From Ramlibacter albus (GTDB taxonomy: Bacteria > Pseudomonadota > Gammaproteobacteria > Burkholderiales > Burkholderiaceae_C): a DNA stretch of 64,000 bases. The notes below the pieces were generated by a model. The model did no database searches, was not told the DNA's origin, and saw only the letters and a list, made by a program, of their open reading frames with translations. Position 1 is the first letter of the stretch. Each line of letters begins with the position of its first letter. Below, one piece after another: positions 8,549-17,157 of the stretch. The DNA is taken from positions 310,001-374,000 of the forward strand of contig NZ_JACORU010000004.1 of assembly GCF_014297445.1 (NCBI RefSeq). Direction: 5' to 3'. The translations under genes and the position numbers were made by a program.

Positions 8549-9117
8549 GCGACGACGGTTTCTTCAGCCGGTGGTCGAAGCGCAAGCAGGAGGTGAAGGC
8601 CGGGCGCGAGGTCGAGCCTGAGCCGACAGCGCCACCTGCCGCGCCCGTCGTGGCCAATGCGCCCATCGCCGAAGAACTGCCCGCACCCGCCGAACCCCTA
8701 CCCACGCTCGACGACGCGCAAGCCCTCACCCCCGAGTCCGACTTCCGCCGCTTCGTCGCCGGCGACGTGCCGCACGACGTCAGGAACACCGCCCTGAAAA
8801 AGCTTTTCGCCGACCCGCGCTTCAACGTGCAGGACGGCCTGGACGTCTACATCGACGATTACTCGAAACCCGACCCCATCCCGCCTGCGATGCTGAGGCA
8901 GTTGGCGAGCGCGCAGTTCCTCGACCTCTTCGACGAAAAGAAGAAAAAGGAACAGGAAGACGAAGAGGGCAGGGAAGCTGCCGATGACCCCACGGACCAA
9001 TCCGTGGCACAGTCCCCGCAGGCCGAGACAGCAGTACCCCCCGATGCCGACCCTGATCTGCGATTGCAACAAGACGATGCCCCTGGACCCGCAGGCCCTG
9101 GGGAGCGCCCTGAATGA
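8545..9117 (+). CDS. DUF3306 protein of the formate dehydrogenase locus
   Basis: A 190-residue acidic protein starting MSDDGFFSRWSKRKQEV, the DUF3306 signature. A low-complexity Pro/Ala/Glu linker follows, then the conserved core (SDFRRFVAGDVPHDVRNTALKKLFADPRFNVQDGLDVYIDDY, quoted in part) and a charged tail rich in Lys, Glu and Asp. Translation is coupled to the upstream DUF3305 gene by a 4-base ATGA overlap. Its 3' end overlaps the following polyferredoxin gene by 74 bases. The function is unknown; its constant company with formate dehydrogenase genes suggests a maturation or assembly role. Confidence 0.8.
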   Translation: MSDDGFFSRWSKRKQEVKAGREVEPEPTAPPAAPVVANAPIAEELPAPAEPLPTLDDAQALTPESDFRRFVAGDVPHDVRNTALKKLFADPRFNVQDGLDVYIDDYSKPDPIPPAMLRQLASAQFLDLFDEKKKKEQEDEEGREAADDPTDQSVAQSPQAETAVPPDADPDLRLQQDDAPGPAGPGERPE

Positions 9118-11116
9118 GGAGCTGAAGCTCCACTCCACCCTGTGCCGCCGCGAGGCCGGCAGCTTCCAGCAGGCCATCAAGGGCAGCGGCGACGTCGTGG
9201 TCGCGTGCACGCAGGAAAAGCGGCTGTTCGCCGAAGTCGCGGAGCAGACCGAGGGCGCCGTCGCGCCCATCCGCTTCGTCAACATCCGCGAAACCGGCGG
9301 CTGGAGCCGCGATGCGAAGGGCGCGATGCCCAAACTGGCCGCGCTGCTCGCGATGGCGAAGCTGCCCGAGCCGGAGCCGGTGCCCACCGTCACCTACAAG
9401 AGCGCGGGCCGTCTGTTGATCGTCGGCGCGCTCGAAGACGCCGAGCGCATGGCCGCCGTGGTGGGCGACGTGCTCGACGTCACCATCTTCTCGCGCGGCG
9501 GCTCCGGCGCGCAGGAGCGCCGCTGGCCGGTCGTCGGCGGGCGCATCGACGGCATCACCGGCTGGTTCGGCGCCTTCAAGCTGACGTGGCTGAAGGACAA
9601 CCCGATCGACCTGGACCTGTGCACGCGCTGCAATGCCTGCCTGGCCGCCTGCCCCGAGGATGCGATCGGTTTCGATTACCAGGTGGACGCGGCCGCGTGC
9701 AAGTCGCATCGCGCGTGCGTGAAGGTGTGCGACGTCGGCGCCATCGACTTCACGCGCGAGCCGGTGGCGCACACCGACGATTTCGACCTCGTGCTGGACC
9801 TGCGCCAGCAACCCGCGTTCGTGCAGCACGCGCCGCCACAGGGTTACTTCCACCTGCCCGGCGGGCGCGATGCACTCGACACGCTGCTCAAGCTGCGCGA
9901 GATGGTCGGTGAGTTCGAGAAGCCGAAGTTCTTCACGTACACGCAGAAGCTGTGCGCGCACAGCCGCAACGAGAAGGCCGGTTGCACGGCTTGCATCGAC
10001 ATCTGCTCGGCGGAGGCCATCTCCAGCGACAAGCATCGCCAGCAGGTCAAGGTGAACCCGCACCTGTGCGTGGGCTGCGGCGCGTGCACGACGGTGTGCC
10101 CCACGGGCGCCCTCGGCTACGGCTACCCGCAAACGCCGGAGCAGGGCCGCAAGATCCGCACGCTCCTTTCCACCTACGCGCGCGCCGGGGGCGCGAAGCC
10201 CGTGCTGCTGCTGCACTCGCAGGAGCGTGGGCAGGTGCTGGTGGAGGAGCTCGGCCGCGCGGCGCGTGTCGGTGCGGCGCAAGGCGTGCCCGCGAACGTC
10301 CTCCCGATGGCGCTGTGGCACACGGCGAGCACCGGCATCGACCTGTGGCTCACGGCCGTTGCGAGCGGCGCAGGCCACGTCGCAGTGCTGTCGGCCGGCG
10401 ACGAGGCGCCGCAGTACATGGACGCGTTGCGCGCGCAGATGGCGATCGCGCAGGCGCTGCTGAACGGCCTCGGCTACGAAGGCTCGCATTTCAGCCTGTT
10501 CACTGCCAAGCACCCGACGGACCTCGACCAGGAGCTGAAACTGCTGGCCGCGCGCGGCGGCGCAACGCCCGTGGCGCCAGCGAAGTTCGCCGTGGCCCGC
10601 GACAAGCGCGCGACGCTCGACCTCGCGATCGACCACCTCGTCGAGCAGGCGAAGGCAAAACCCGCGTCGATCGCGCTGCCCGCGGGCTCGCCCTTCGGCG
10701 CTGTCGCGGTCGACAAGGACAAGTGCACGCTGTGCCTGAGCTGCGTGAGCGCCTGCCCGGCCAGCGCGCTGCAGGACAACCCGCAGCTGCCGCAGCTGCG
10801 CTTCATCGAAAGCAACTGCGTGCAGTGTGGCCTTTGCGTCGGCACCTGCCCCGAGAAGGCGATGTCGCTCGAACCGCGCTTCCTGGTTGCGCCCGAGCGC
10901 AGGCAGCCGCGCGTGCTGAACGAAACGAAGCCTTATGGCTGCGTGCGCTGCGGCAAGCCGTTCGGCACGCTCAAGGCGGTGGAGGCGATGATCGGCAAGC
11001 TCGCCGGCCACGCGATGTTCCAGGGCGCCGCGCTCGAGCGGCTGAAGATGTGCGGCGACTGCCGCGTCGTCGACATCTACACGGCGAGCGACGAACGGAA
11101 GATCACCGACGCATGA
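9044..11116 (+). CDS. Polyferredoxin-like 4Fe-4S protein of the formate dehydrogenase locus
   Basis: A 690-residue cytoplasmic multi-cluster iron-sulfur protein with no signal or membrane segment. The N-terminus has ICDCNKTMPLD and a Rossmann-like segment (LLIVGALEDAERMAAVVGD). Ferredoxin modules follow: CTRCNACLAACPEDAIGF, a variant CKSHRACVKVC, CTACIDIC, CVGCGACTTVCPTGAL, CTLCLSCVSACP and CVQCGLCVGTCPEKAM. The C-terminus carries CVRCGK and CGDC, probably another metal site. About six clusters are possible. The layout resembles electron-relay or Hdr-like proteins but does not match a named enzyme. The start at 9044 (MPTLICDC) is chosen because the conserved CDC motif follows at once. The next gene starts in an ATGA overlap. 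Confidence 0.82.
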   Translation: MPTLICDCNKTMPLDPQALGSALNEELKLHSTLCRREAGSFQQAIKGSGDVVVACTQEKRLFAEVAEQTEGAVAPIRFVNIRETGGWSRDAKGAMPKLAALLAMAKLPEPEPVPTVTYKSAGRLLIVGALEDAERMAAVVGDVLDVTIFSRGGSGAQERRWPVVGGRIDGITGWFGAFKLTWLKDNPIDLDLCTRCNACLAACPEDAIGFDYQVDAAACKSHRACVKVCDVGAIDFTREPVAHTDDFDLVLDLRQQPAFVQHAPPQGYFHLPGGRDALDTLLKLREMVGEFEKPKFFTYTQKLCAHSRNEKAGCTACIDICSAEAISSDKHRQQVKVNPHLCVGCGACTTVCPTGALGYGYPQTPEQGRKIRTLLSTYARAGGAKPVLLLHSQERGQVLVEELGRAARVGAAQGVPANVLPMALWHTASTGIDLWLTAVASGAGHVAVLSAGDEAPQYMDALRAQMAIAQALLNGLGYEGSHFSLFTAKHPTDLDQELKLLAARGGATPVAPAKFAVARDKRATLDLAIDHLVEQAKAKPASIALPAGSPFGAVAVDKDKCTLCLSCVSACPASALQDNPQLPQLRFIESNCVQCGLCVGTCPEKAMSLEPRFLVAPERRQPRVLNETKPYGCVRCGKPFGTLKAVEAMIGKLAGHAMFQGAALERLKMCGDCRVVDIYTASDERKITDA

Positions 11117-11712
11117 CCTCCGCGCTCGACGAGGAAACCGCGCGGGCCGAGATCTACGGCCTGCTGGCGCAGCTCTACTACGCGCCGCCGCCGGAGGAAT
11201 TGATGGTGGCGTTGCGCGTCGCGGTCACCGACGCCCCGGCGCAGGGAGCGTTCCTCGAGGAGCCCTGGCGTGCGTTCATCGGCGTTGCGCGCGAGATGTC
11301 CGACGGCGAGATCCGGGACGAGTACGACGCGCTCTTCGGCGGCGTAGGTAAGCCGGAGGTGTACCTTTTCGCATCGCATTACCTCTCGGGCTTCCTGAAC
11401 GAAAAGCCGCTCGCGCGGCTGCGCGACGAACTCGCGGCGCTGGGCCTCGCCCGCGACGAAGCCATGCCCGAAACGGAAGACCACATCGCGTACCTGTGCG
11501 AGGTGATGCGCTATCTGATCGCCGGCGACGACGTCGCGGTCGCGAACCTCACGAAGCAGCGCGAGTTCTTCGCCGCCCACCTGCAGCCGTGGGTGAATGC
11601 CCTGTGCGACGCGCTCGGCGCGCACCCTTCGGCGAAGTTCTACGCCGCGCTCGCCGCATTCACGCGCGCCTTCTTCTCGGTCGAAGCGCAAGGCTTCGAC
11701 ATGCTGGACTGA
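11113..11712 (+). CDS. TorD/DmsD-family molybdoenzyme chaperone
   Basis: A 199-residue all-helical cytoplasmic protein (ARAEIYGLLAQLYYAPP at the N-terminus; DEYDALFGG and EDHIAYLCEVMRYLIAGDD in the core), fitting the TorD-like redox-enzyme maturation family. Such chaperones bind the twin-arginine leader of a molybdoenzyme and hold it until the cofactor is loaded. The obvious clients are the Tat-signal proteins encoded immediately downstream (11860 and 12089). Its ATG overlaps the stop of the polyferredoxin gene. After this gene there is a 147-base gap with palindromes and a likely second promoter. Confidence 0.85.
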   Translation: MTSALDEETARAEIYGLLAQLYYAPPPEELMVALRVAVTDAPAQGAFLEEPWRAFIGVAREMSDGEIRDEYDALFGGVGKPEVYLFASHYLSGFLNEKPLARLRDELAALGLARDEAMPETEDHIAYLCEVMRYLIAGDDVAVANLTKQREFFAAHLQPWVNALCDALGAHPSAKFYAALAAFTRAFFSVEAQGFDMLD

Positions 11713-11723
11713 GTACTTCCGCC

Positions 11724-11738
11724 GTCTCAATTTGAGAC
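11724..11738. promoter_or_regulatory. Perfect palindrome upstream of the formate dehydrogenase structural genes
   Basis: GTCTCAATTTGAGAC is a 15-base perfect inverted repeat (7-base arms around one T). It lies 10 bases after the chaperone gene stop and about 120 bases before the first structural gene. The position suits an activator site upstream of a promoter. The cognate regulator is not identifiable here. Confidence 0.45.
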
Positions 11739-11794
11739 GAACAAAGCCTTGTCCAACCTCTCTTCGCGTTTTCCCTGAGGGGTGGCGGGCATCG

Positions 11795-11806
11795 TTTGCA
11801 TGCAAA
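11795..11806. promoter_or_regulatory. Second palindrome overlapping the -35 region of the formate dehydrogenase promoter
   Basis: TTTGCATGCAAA is a 12-base perfect palindrome. The best -10 candidate in this gap is TACAGT at 11823-11828, and its -35 position (about 11800-11805) falls inside the palindrome, so a bound protein there should affect transcription of the structural genes. Both the promoter and the operator are predictions. Confidence 0.4.
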
Positions 11807-11859
11807 TGGTGCGTCGCTGGTCTACAGTATGAAGAGAAGTACATACCGAGGAGACAAGC

Positions 11860-12066
11860 ATGTCAGAGCGCTCCAAGTCCTCCCGTCGCGGCTTCCTCTG
11901 GGGCGCCGCCGCCACCGGTGCCGCAGCCACTGCGGTCGCCACGCTGCCGAAGGTGCAGCCCGATCTCCAGGCCCCCGTTGCCGAGCCGCTGCCCAAGCCC
12001 GAGCGCGGCGGCGGCTACCGCCTGAGCGAACACGTCCAGAACTACTACAAGACCACGCGCATCTGA
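11860..12066 (+). CDS. Small Tat-signal protein of the formate dehydrogenase operon
   Basis: A 68-residue protein made almost entirely of a twin-arginine leader (SRRGFLWGAAATGAAATAVA) plus a short polar tail (GGGYRLSEHVQNYYKTTRI). This matches the family of very short formate-dehydrogenase-region Tat targets found just before the catalytic subunit gene. It has no catalytic residues. A role as a structural peptide or export helper has been suggested only by its linkage. It begins at ATG 11860 after CCGAGGAGACAAGC, a strong ribosome site, and is followed 22 bases later by the alpha-subunit gene. Confidence 0.85.
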   Translation: MSERSKSSRRGFLWGAAATGAAATAVATLPKVQPDLQAPVAEPLPKPERGGGYRLSEHVQNYYKTTRI

Positions 12067-12088
12067 AGCGCGCGCGCAGGAGACATCC

Positions 12089-15055
12089 ATGTTGCTGACC
12101 AAGAAGTCCGCAGGCGGCCAGACGGCCGCCCGTTCGCCTTTCGTGCACAGCCTGCAGCGCGGGCTGGCCGGTGCCATCCCCACCATGGACCGCCGCGCGT
12201 TCCTGCGCCGCAGCGGCCTCGGCGTGGGTGTCGGCATTGCCGCGTCGCAGCTGTCGCTCGTCAAGAAGGCGCAGGCCGCCGACCAGCGCGTCCCCGCCAT
12301 CGGCGACGGCAAGATCGAAGTCAGGCGCACCGTCTGCACGCATTGCTCGGTGGGCTGCGCGATCGACGCGGTCGTCGAGAACGGCGTGTGGGTGCGCCAG
12401 GAGCCGGTGTTCGACTCGCCGATCAACCTCGGCGCGCACTGCGCCAAGGGCGCGTCGGTGCGCGAGCACGGCCACGGCGAGTACCGCCTGCGTTACCCGA
12501 TGAAGCTGGTGGGCGGCAAGTACGAGCGCATCAGCTGGGACACGGCCTACAACGAGATCGCCGCGCGCCTGCAGGAGCTGCGCAAGGCGAGCGGCCCCGA
12601 GTCGGTGTTCTGGATCGGCTCGTCCAAGCACTCGAACGAGCAGTCGTACCTGATGCGCAAGTTCGTCAGCCTCTGGGGCAGCAACAACTGCGACCACCAG
12701 GCACGCATCTGCCACAGCACCACCGTCGCCGGCGTGGCGAACACGTGGGGCTACGGCGCCATGACCAACTCGTACAACGACATGCAGAACAGCAAGTGCG
12801 CGTTGTACATCGGCTCCAACGCCGCCGAGGCGCACCCGGTCTCCATGCTGCACATGCTGCACAGCAAGGAGGGCGGCTGCAAGATGATCGTGGCCGACCC
12901 GCGCTTCACGCGCACGGCCGCCAAGGCCGACGAGTACTGCCGCATCCGCTCGGGCAGCGACATCCCGTTCCTCTTCGGCATCCTCTACCACGTGTTCAAG
13001 AACGGCTGGGAGGACAAGAAGTACATCAACGACCGCGTCTACGGCATGGACAAGGTCAAGGCCGACGTGATGGCCAAGTGGACGCCGGACAAGGTGCAGG
13101 AAGCCTGCGGCGTGCCCGAGGCGCAGGTGGCCAAGGTCGCCGAGATGATGGCGAAGAACCGCCCCTCCACCATCGTGTGGTGCATGGGCCAGACGCAGCA
13201 CACGATCGGCAACGCGATGGTGCGCGCCTCGTGCATCCTGCAGCTGGCGCTGGGCAACATCGGCGTGTCCGGCGGCGGCGCCAACATCTTCCGCGGCCAC
13301 GACAACGTGCAGGGCGCCACCGACGTCGGCCCCAACCCCGACTCGCTGCCCGGCTACTACGGCATCGTCGAAGGCTCGTGGCGCCACTTCGCCAAGGTGT
13401 GGGGCGTCGATTACGACTGGATCAAGGGCCGCTTCTCCGCGCCGGGCATGATGACCAAGCCCGGCATGACCGTGTCGCGCTGGATCGACGGCGTGCTGGA
13501 GAAGAACGAGCTGATCGACCAGGACCCCAACCTGCGCGGCGTCTTCTACTGGGGCCACGCGCCCAACTCGCAGACCCGTGGCCTCGAGATGAAGAAGGCC
13601 ATGGACAAGCTGGACCTGCTGGTGGTCGTGGACCCGTATCCGTCGGCCACGGCGGCGATGGCCGCGATGCCCGGTGACCCGAAGGACGCGAACCCGAACC
13701 GTGCGGTCTACCTGCTGCCGGCCGCGACCCAGTTCGAGACGAGCGGCTCCTGCACGGCGTCGAACCGTTCGATCCAGTGGCGCGAGAAGGTGATCGACCC
13801 GCTGTGGGAAAGCCGCAGCGACCACATGATCATGTACGAGCTGGCGGACAAGCTCGGCTTCGGCAAGGAGCTGGTCAAGAACTTCAAGATGCAGAAGATC
13901 AAGGGGCGGGACGAACCCATCCCCGAGGACATCCTGCGCGAGATCAACAAGTCGGTCTGGACCATCGGCTACACGGGCCAGAGCCCCGAGCGGCTGAAGG
14001 CGCACATGAAGAACATGGCCGCCTTCGACGTCAAGACGCTCAAGGCCAAGGACGGCGTGAAGGACAAGGCCACCGGCTACGACCTCACCGGCGACTACTT
14101 CGGCCTGCCGTGGCCCTGCTTCGGCAACCCGGAGCTCAAGCACCCCGGCTCGCCCAACCTGTACGACACGAGCAAGCACGTGATGGACGGCGGCGGCAAC
14201 TTCCGCGCGAACTTCGGCGTGGAGAAGGACGGCGTGAACCTGCTGGCCGAGGACGGCAGCGCGTCCAAGGGCGCCGACATCCAGACGGGCTACCCCGAGT
14301 TCGACCACGTGCTGCTCAAGAAGCTCGGCTGGTGGGACGAGCTCACCGACACCGAGAAGGCCGCGGCCGAAGGCAAGAACTGGAAGACCGACCCGTCGGG
14401 CGGCATCATCCGCGTGACGATGAAGAACCACGGCTGCCACGTCTTCGGCAACGCGAAGGCGCGCGCGGTGGTGTGGAACTTCCCCGACCCGATCCCGCAG
14501 CACCGCGAGGCGCTCTACAGCACGCGGCCGGACCTGGTGGCCAAGTACCCGACGCACGACGACAAGAAGGCGTTCTGGCGGCTGCCCACGCTGTACAAGA
14601 CGATCCAGCAGAAGAACGTGGCCGACAAGGTGCACGAGAAGTTCCCGCTGATCCTCACGTCCGGGCGCCTGACCGAGTACGAAGGCGGCGGCGACGAGAC
14701 GCGGTCCAACCCGTGGCTGGCCGAGCTGCAGCAGGAGGCCTTCGTCGAGATCAACCCGCAGGCCGCCGCGCAGCGCAACATCCGCAACGGCGACCGCGTG
14801 TGGCTGAGGACGCCCACGGGCGCGCAGCTGAACGTGCAGGCGCTCGTCACCGAGCGCGTGGGGCCGGACACCTGCTGGATGCCGTTCCACTTCGCGGGGC
14901 GCTGGCAGGGCAACGACATGCTGCCTTACTACCCCAACGGCGCGGCGCCGGTGGTGCGCGGCGAGGCGGTGAACACCGCCACGACCTACGGCTACGACAG
15001 CGTGACGATGATGCAAGAGACCAAGACCACGATTTGCCAAGTCGAGCGGGCCTGA
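12089..15055 (+). CDS. fdhA: Formate dehydrogenase alpha (catalytic) subunit, molybdopterin/4Fe-4S, Cys type
   Basis: A 988-residue molybdenum or tungsten bis-MGD oxidoreductase that oxidises formate to CO2, probably in the periplasm. An RRAFLRRSGLGVG twin-arginine motif sits near residue 34 after an unusually long N-region. The [4Fe-4S] ligands begin at Cys83 (CTHCSVGC) and close at HCAK. The metal-ligand position is Cys208 in ARICHSTTVAG, where selenoenzymes have selenocysteine, so no SECIS is needed. The C-terminal MGD-binding domain (from about residue 850) includes LTSGRLTEYEGGGDETRSNP. The beta-subunit gene follows after 10 bases. Confidence 0.95.
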   Translation: MLLTKKSAGGQTAARSPFVHSLQRGLAGAIPTMDRRAFLRRSGLGVGVGIAASQLSLVKKAQAADQRVPAIGDGKIEVRRTVCTHCSVGCAIDAVVENGVWVRQEPVFDSPINLGAHCAKGASVREHGHGEYRLRYPMKLVGGKYERISWDTAYNEIAARLQELRKASGPESVFWIGSSKHSNEQSYLMRKFVSLWGSNNCDHQARICHSTTVAGVANTWGYGAMTNSYNDMQNSKCALYIGSNAAEAHPVSMLHMLHSKEGGCKMIVADPRFTRTAAKADEYCRIRSGSDIPFLFGILYHVFKNGWEDKKYINDRVYGMDKVKADVMAKWTPDKVQEACGVPEAQVAKVAEMMAKNRPSTIVWCMGQTQHTIGNAMVRASCILQLALGNIGVSGGGANIFRGHDNVQGATDVGPNPDSLPGYYGIVEGSWRHFAKVWGVDYDWIKGRFSAPGMMTKPGMTVSRWIDGVLEKNELIDQDPNLRGVFYWGHAPNSQTRGLEMKKAMDKLDLLVVVDPYPSATAAMAAMPGDPKDANPNRAVYLLPAATQFETSGSCTASNRSIQWREKVIDPLWESRSDHMIMYELADKLGFGKELVKNFKMQKIKGRDEPIPEDILREINKSVWTIGYTGQSPERLKAHMKNMAAFDVKTLKAKDGVKDKATGYDLTGDYFGLPWPCFGNPELKHPGSPNLYDTSKHVMDGGGNFRANFGVEKDGVNLLAEDGSASKGADIQTGYPEFDHVLLKKLGWWDELTDTEKAAAEGKNWKTDPSGGIIRVTMKNHGCHVFGNAKARAVVWNFPDPIPQHREALYSTRPDLVAKYPTHDDKKAFWRLPTLYKTIQQKNVADKVHEKFPLILTSGRLTEYEGGGDETRSNPWLAELQQEAFVEINPQAAAQRNIRNGDRVWLRTPTGAQLNVQALVTERVGPDTCWMPFHFAGRWQGNDMLPYYPNGAAPVVRGEAVNTATTYGYDSVTMMQETKTTICQVERA

Positions 15056-15065
15056 GGAGAACACG

Positions 15066-15683
15066 ATGGCAAGAATGAAGTTCATCTGCGACACGGAGCG
15101 TTGCATCGAGTGCAACAGCTGCGTGACGGCCTGCAAGAACGAGCACGAGATCCCGTGGGGCGTGAACCGCCGCCGCGTGGTCACGCTCAACGACGGCATC
15201 CCGGGCGAGCGCTCGGTGTCGGTGGCATGCATGCACTGCTCCGACGCGCCCTGCATGGCGGTGTGCCCGGTCAACTGCTTCTACCGCACCGAAGAGGGTG
15301 TGGTGCTGCACGACAAGGACGTGTGCATCGGCTGCGGTTACTGCAGCTATGCCTGCCCATTCGGCGCGCCGCAGTTCCCGTCCGCCGGCACGTTCGGTGT
15401 ACGCGGCAAGATGGACAAGTGCACCTTCTGCGCCGGCGGCCCGGAAGCGAATGGCTCGCAGGCCGAGTTCGAGAAGTACGGCCGCAACCGCCTCGCCGAA
15501 GGCAAGCTGCCGGCGTGCGCCGAGATGTGCTCGACCAAGGCCCTGCTGGGCGGCGACGGCGACGTGGTGGCGGACATCTTCCGCACCCGCGTGCTCAAGC
15601 GCGGCAAGGGCGCCGAAGTGTGGGGCTGGGGCACGGCTTACGGCTCCAAGCAGGCCGGCCAACCGAACCAGGCGAAGTCATGA
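15066..15683 (+). CDS. fdhB: Formate dehydrogenase beta subunit (four-cluster ferredoxin)
   Basis: A 205-residue electron-transfer subunit. Four cysteine groups are visible: CIECNSCVTACKNEH, CMHCSDAPCMAVCPVNCF, CIGCGYCSYACPFGAP and CTFC with the distal CAEMCSTKALLGGD, consistent with four [4Fe-4S] clusters carrying electrons from the catalytic subunit to the cytochrome. It has no Tat signal of its own, so it is expected to travel with the alpha subunit. It lacks the C-terminal membrane anchor of E. coli FdnH. Its stop overlaps the next start (ATGATGA). Confidence 0.93.
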   Translation: MARMKFICDTERCIECNSCVTACKNEHEIPWGVNRRRVVTLNDGIPGERSVSVACMHCSDAPCMAVCPVNCFYRTEEGVVLHDKDVCIGCGYCSYACPFGAPQFPSAGTFGVRGKMDKCTFCAGGPEANGSQAEFEKYGRNRLAEGKLPACAEMCSTKALLGGDGDVVADIFRTRVLKRGKGAEVWGWGTAYGSKQAGQPNQAKS

Positions 15684-15913
15684 TGAACAAGCCGCACCGC
15701 ATCGTCATCATCCTCGCTTGCATGGGCGGTCTCGCCGCATGCGGCGACACGCCGCAGACCGCGAGCGGCATCAAGAGCGACTCGCAGCACTTCACCGGCA
15801 CCGGCAAGCCGTACCAGGCCGCGGGCTGGAAGCAGGGCGACCGCAACAGCTGGGAGCAGCAGCTGAAGGTGCGCGCGCAGCAGGGGCAGAACGACTATGT
15901 CAAGGTCAACTAA
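15680..15913 (+). CDS. Small uncharacterised lipoprotein inside the formate dehydrogenase operon
   Basis: A 77-residue protein with a lipoprotein signal (IVIILACMGGLAAC, lipobox LAAC, Cys21). The mature part is short and polar, about 56 residues, ending QQGQNDYVKVN, with KPYQAAGWKQGD in the middle. It is translationally coupled on both sides: its ATG overlaps the beta-subunit stop and its last 17 bases overlap the start of the cytochrome b gene. No family is recognised. Being locked between subunit genes suggests a periplasmic accessory or assembly role for the complex, which is inference. Confidence 0.72.
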   Translation: MMNKPHRIVIILACMGGLAACGDTPQTASGIKSDSQHFTGTGKPYQAAGWKQGDRNSWEQQLKVRAQQGQNDYVKVN

Positions 15914-17144
15914 GGCCCTCGCGGCGCTGGTCCTCGCAGGCGCGGCGGGCTTCGCCGCGGCGCAGGCCGTGCAGGGCAGCAGCCCGGGCAGCCCGAGCAC
16001 GCAAGCGGGCTCGATGCGCCAGGTGCCGGACGATCCGGCGCCTGCCGGGCAGCAGCAAGGCGGCATCCAGGGCCAGAACATCTTCGACGTGAAGCCCGAG
16101 GTCAAGCGCGATGCGCCCGCGGACCCGGGGTACATGGAGCAGAACAACGGCCAGCGCAACCGCGTGCAGCCGGGCAACAACGCGCCGATGTGGCGCGGCG
16201 TGCAGAAGGGCGTGGAAGGCTACACCAGCCTGCCGAAGAGCGAGGCGCCCGAAGCGGGCGTGCTGATCCAGGGGCCGGTGCAGTACCCCGGCTCGCGCAT
16301 GACCACCGCCGGTGAAGCGTGGCGCCAGGTGCGCAACAACTGGATCGTGCCTTACGGCGGCTCGCTGCTGCTCATCTCCATCCTCGCGTTCGCGATCTTC
16401 TACTTCACGCGCGGCACCATCGGCCACAACCCGGCGGTGGGCGGCGGCGGGCGGCGCATCGAGCGCTTCACGCCGTTCGAGCGCGCGGCGCACTGGAGCA
16501 ACGCGGTGGCGTTCTGCGTGCTGGGTATCTCGGGCATCGTGATGGCGTTCGGCCGCCACTTCCTGCTGCCCGTGCTCGGGCTGCAACTGAACGGCTGGCT
16601 CACGTACGTGCTGAAGAACCTGCACAACTTCTTCGGGCCGCTGTTCGCCGTGTCGCTGGTGGTCATCATCGTGACCTTCATCAAGGACGAGTTCCCGCGC
16701 AAGGGCGACCTGGGCTGGCTGCTCAAGCTGGGCGGCGTGTTCAGCAAGTCCGGCGATGAGCCCCCGACGCACCGCTTCAACGCGGGCGAGAAGGTGGTGT
16801 TCTGGATCGGCGCGTTCGTCCTGGGCCTGGTGCTGGTCGCCTCCGGCCTCGTGCTGGACAAGCTGGTGCCAAGCCTCGTGTACGTGCGCGAGACCATGCA
16901 GGTGTCGCACATGGTCCATGCGACCGCGGGCGTGCTGATGCTCTGCATCACCGGCCTGCACATCTACCTCGGCACCATCGGCGTGAAGGGCGCGTATCGC
17001 GCCATGCGCGACGGCTACGTCGACGAGGCGTGGGCGAAAGAGCACCACGCCTACTGGCTCGAGGACATCCAGGCCGGCCGCATCCCCGCGCAGCGCAGCA
17101 GCGACGGGATGGCGCCGCCCGCCGAAACCGTGAAGCCCGCCTGA
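15897..17144 (+). CDS. fdhC: Formate dehydrogenase gamma subunit (membrane cytochrome b)
   Basis: A 415-residue integral membrane cytochrome b556-type subunit that passes electrons from formate to quinone. After an N-terminal signal-like stretch there is a periplasmic Gln/Asn/Pro-rich region of about 120 residues, then a first membrane segment (GGSLLLISILAFAIFYF). The FdhI core follows (RIERFTPFERAAHWSNAVAFCVLGISG onwards), with histidines in AAHW, LHNFFGP, VSHMVHA and LHIYLG that probably include the haem ligands. It ends with a cytoplasmic tail. It is longer than E. coli FdnI because of the N-terminal extension. Confidence 0.93.
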   Translation: MSRSTKALAALVLAGAAGFAAAQAVQGSSPGSPSTQAGSMRQVPDDPAPAGQQQGGIQGQNIFDVKPEVKRDAPADPGYMEQNNGQRNRVQPGNNAPMWRGVQKGVEGYTSLPKSEAPEAGVLIQGPVQYPGSRMTTAGEAWRQVRNNWIVPYGGSLLLISILAFAIFYFTRGTIGHNPAVGGGGRRIERFTPFERAAHWSNAVAFCVLGISGIVMAFGRHFLLPVLGLQLNGWLTYVLKNLHNFFGPLFAVSLVVIIVTFIKDEFPRKGDLGWLLKLGGVFSKSGDEPPTHRFNAGEKVVFWIGAFVLGLVLVASGLVLDKLVPSLVYVRETMQVSHMVHATAGVLMLCITGLHIYLGTIGVKGAYRAMRDGYVDEAWAKEHHAYWLEDIQAGRIPAQRSSDGMAPPAETVKPA

Positions 17145-17157
17145 GGAGGACATGCAG

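Noticed and set aside
11780..11806. A sigma-54 promoter (TGGCGGG...TTTGCA) before the formate dehydrogenase structural genes.
   Set aside because: The GG and GC dinucleotides are 10, 11 or 14 bases apart in every alignment, not 12, so the -24/-12 rule fails.
12698..12721. A selenocysteine formate dehydrogenase.
   Set aside because: The metal-ligand codon is TGC (Cys208), not TGA, and no SECIS-like hairpin is needed or evident.
11822..15274. An 1150-codon minus-strand open frame opposite the formate dehydrogenase subunit genes.
   Set aside because: It mirrors fdhA codon positions, is rich in His/Arg/Val and has no motif; the plus strand carries the complete molybdoenzyme.
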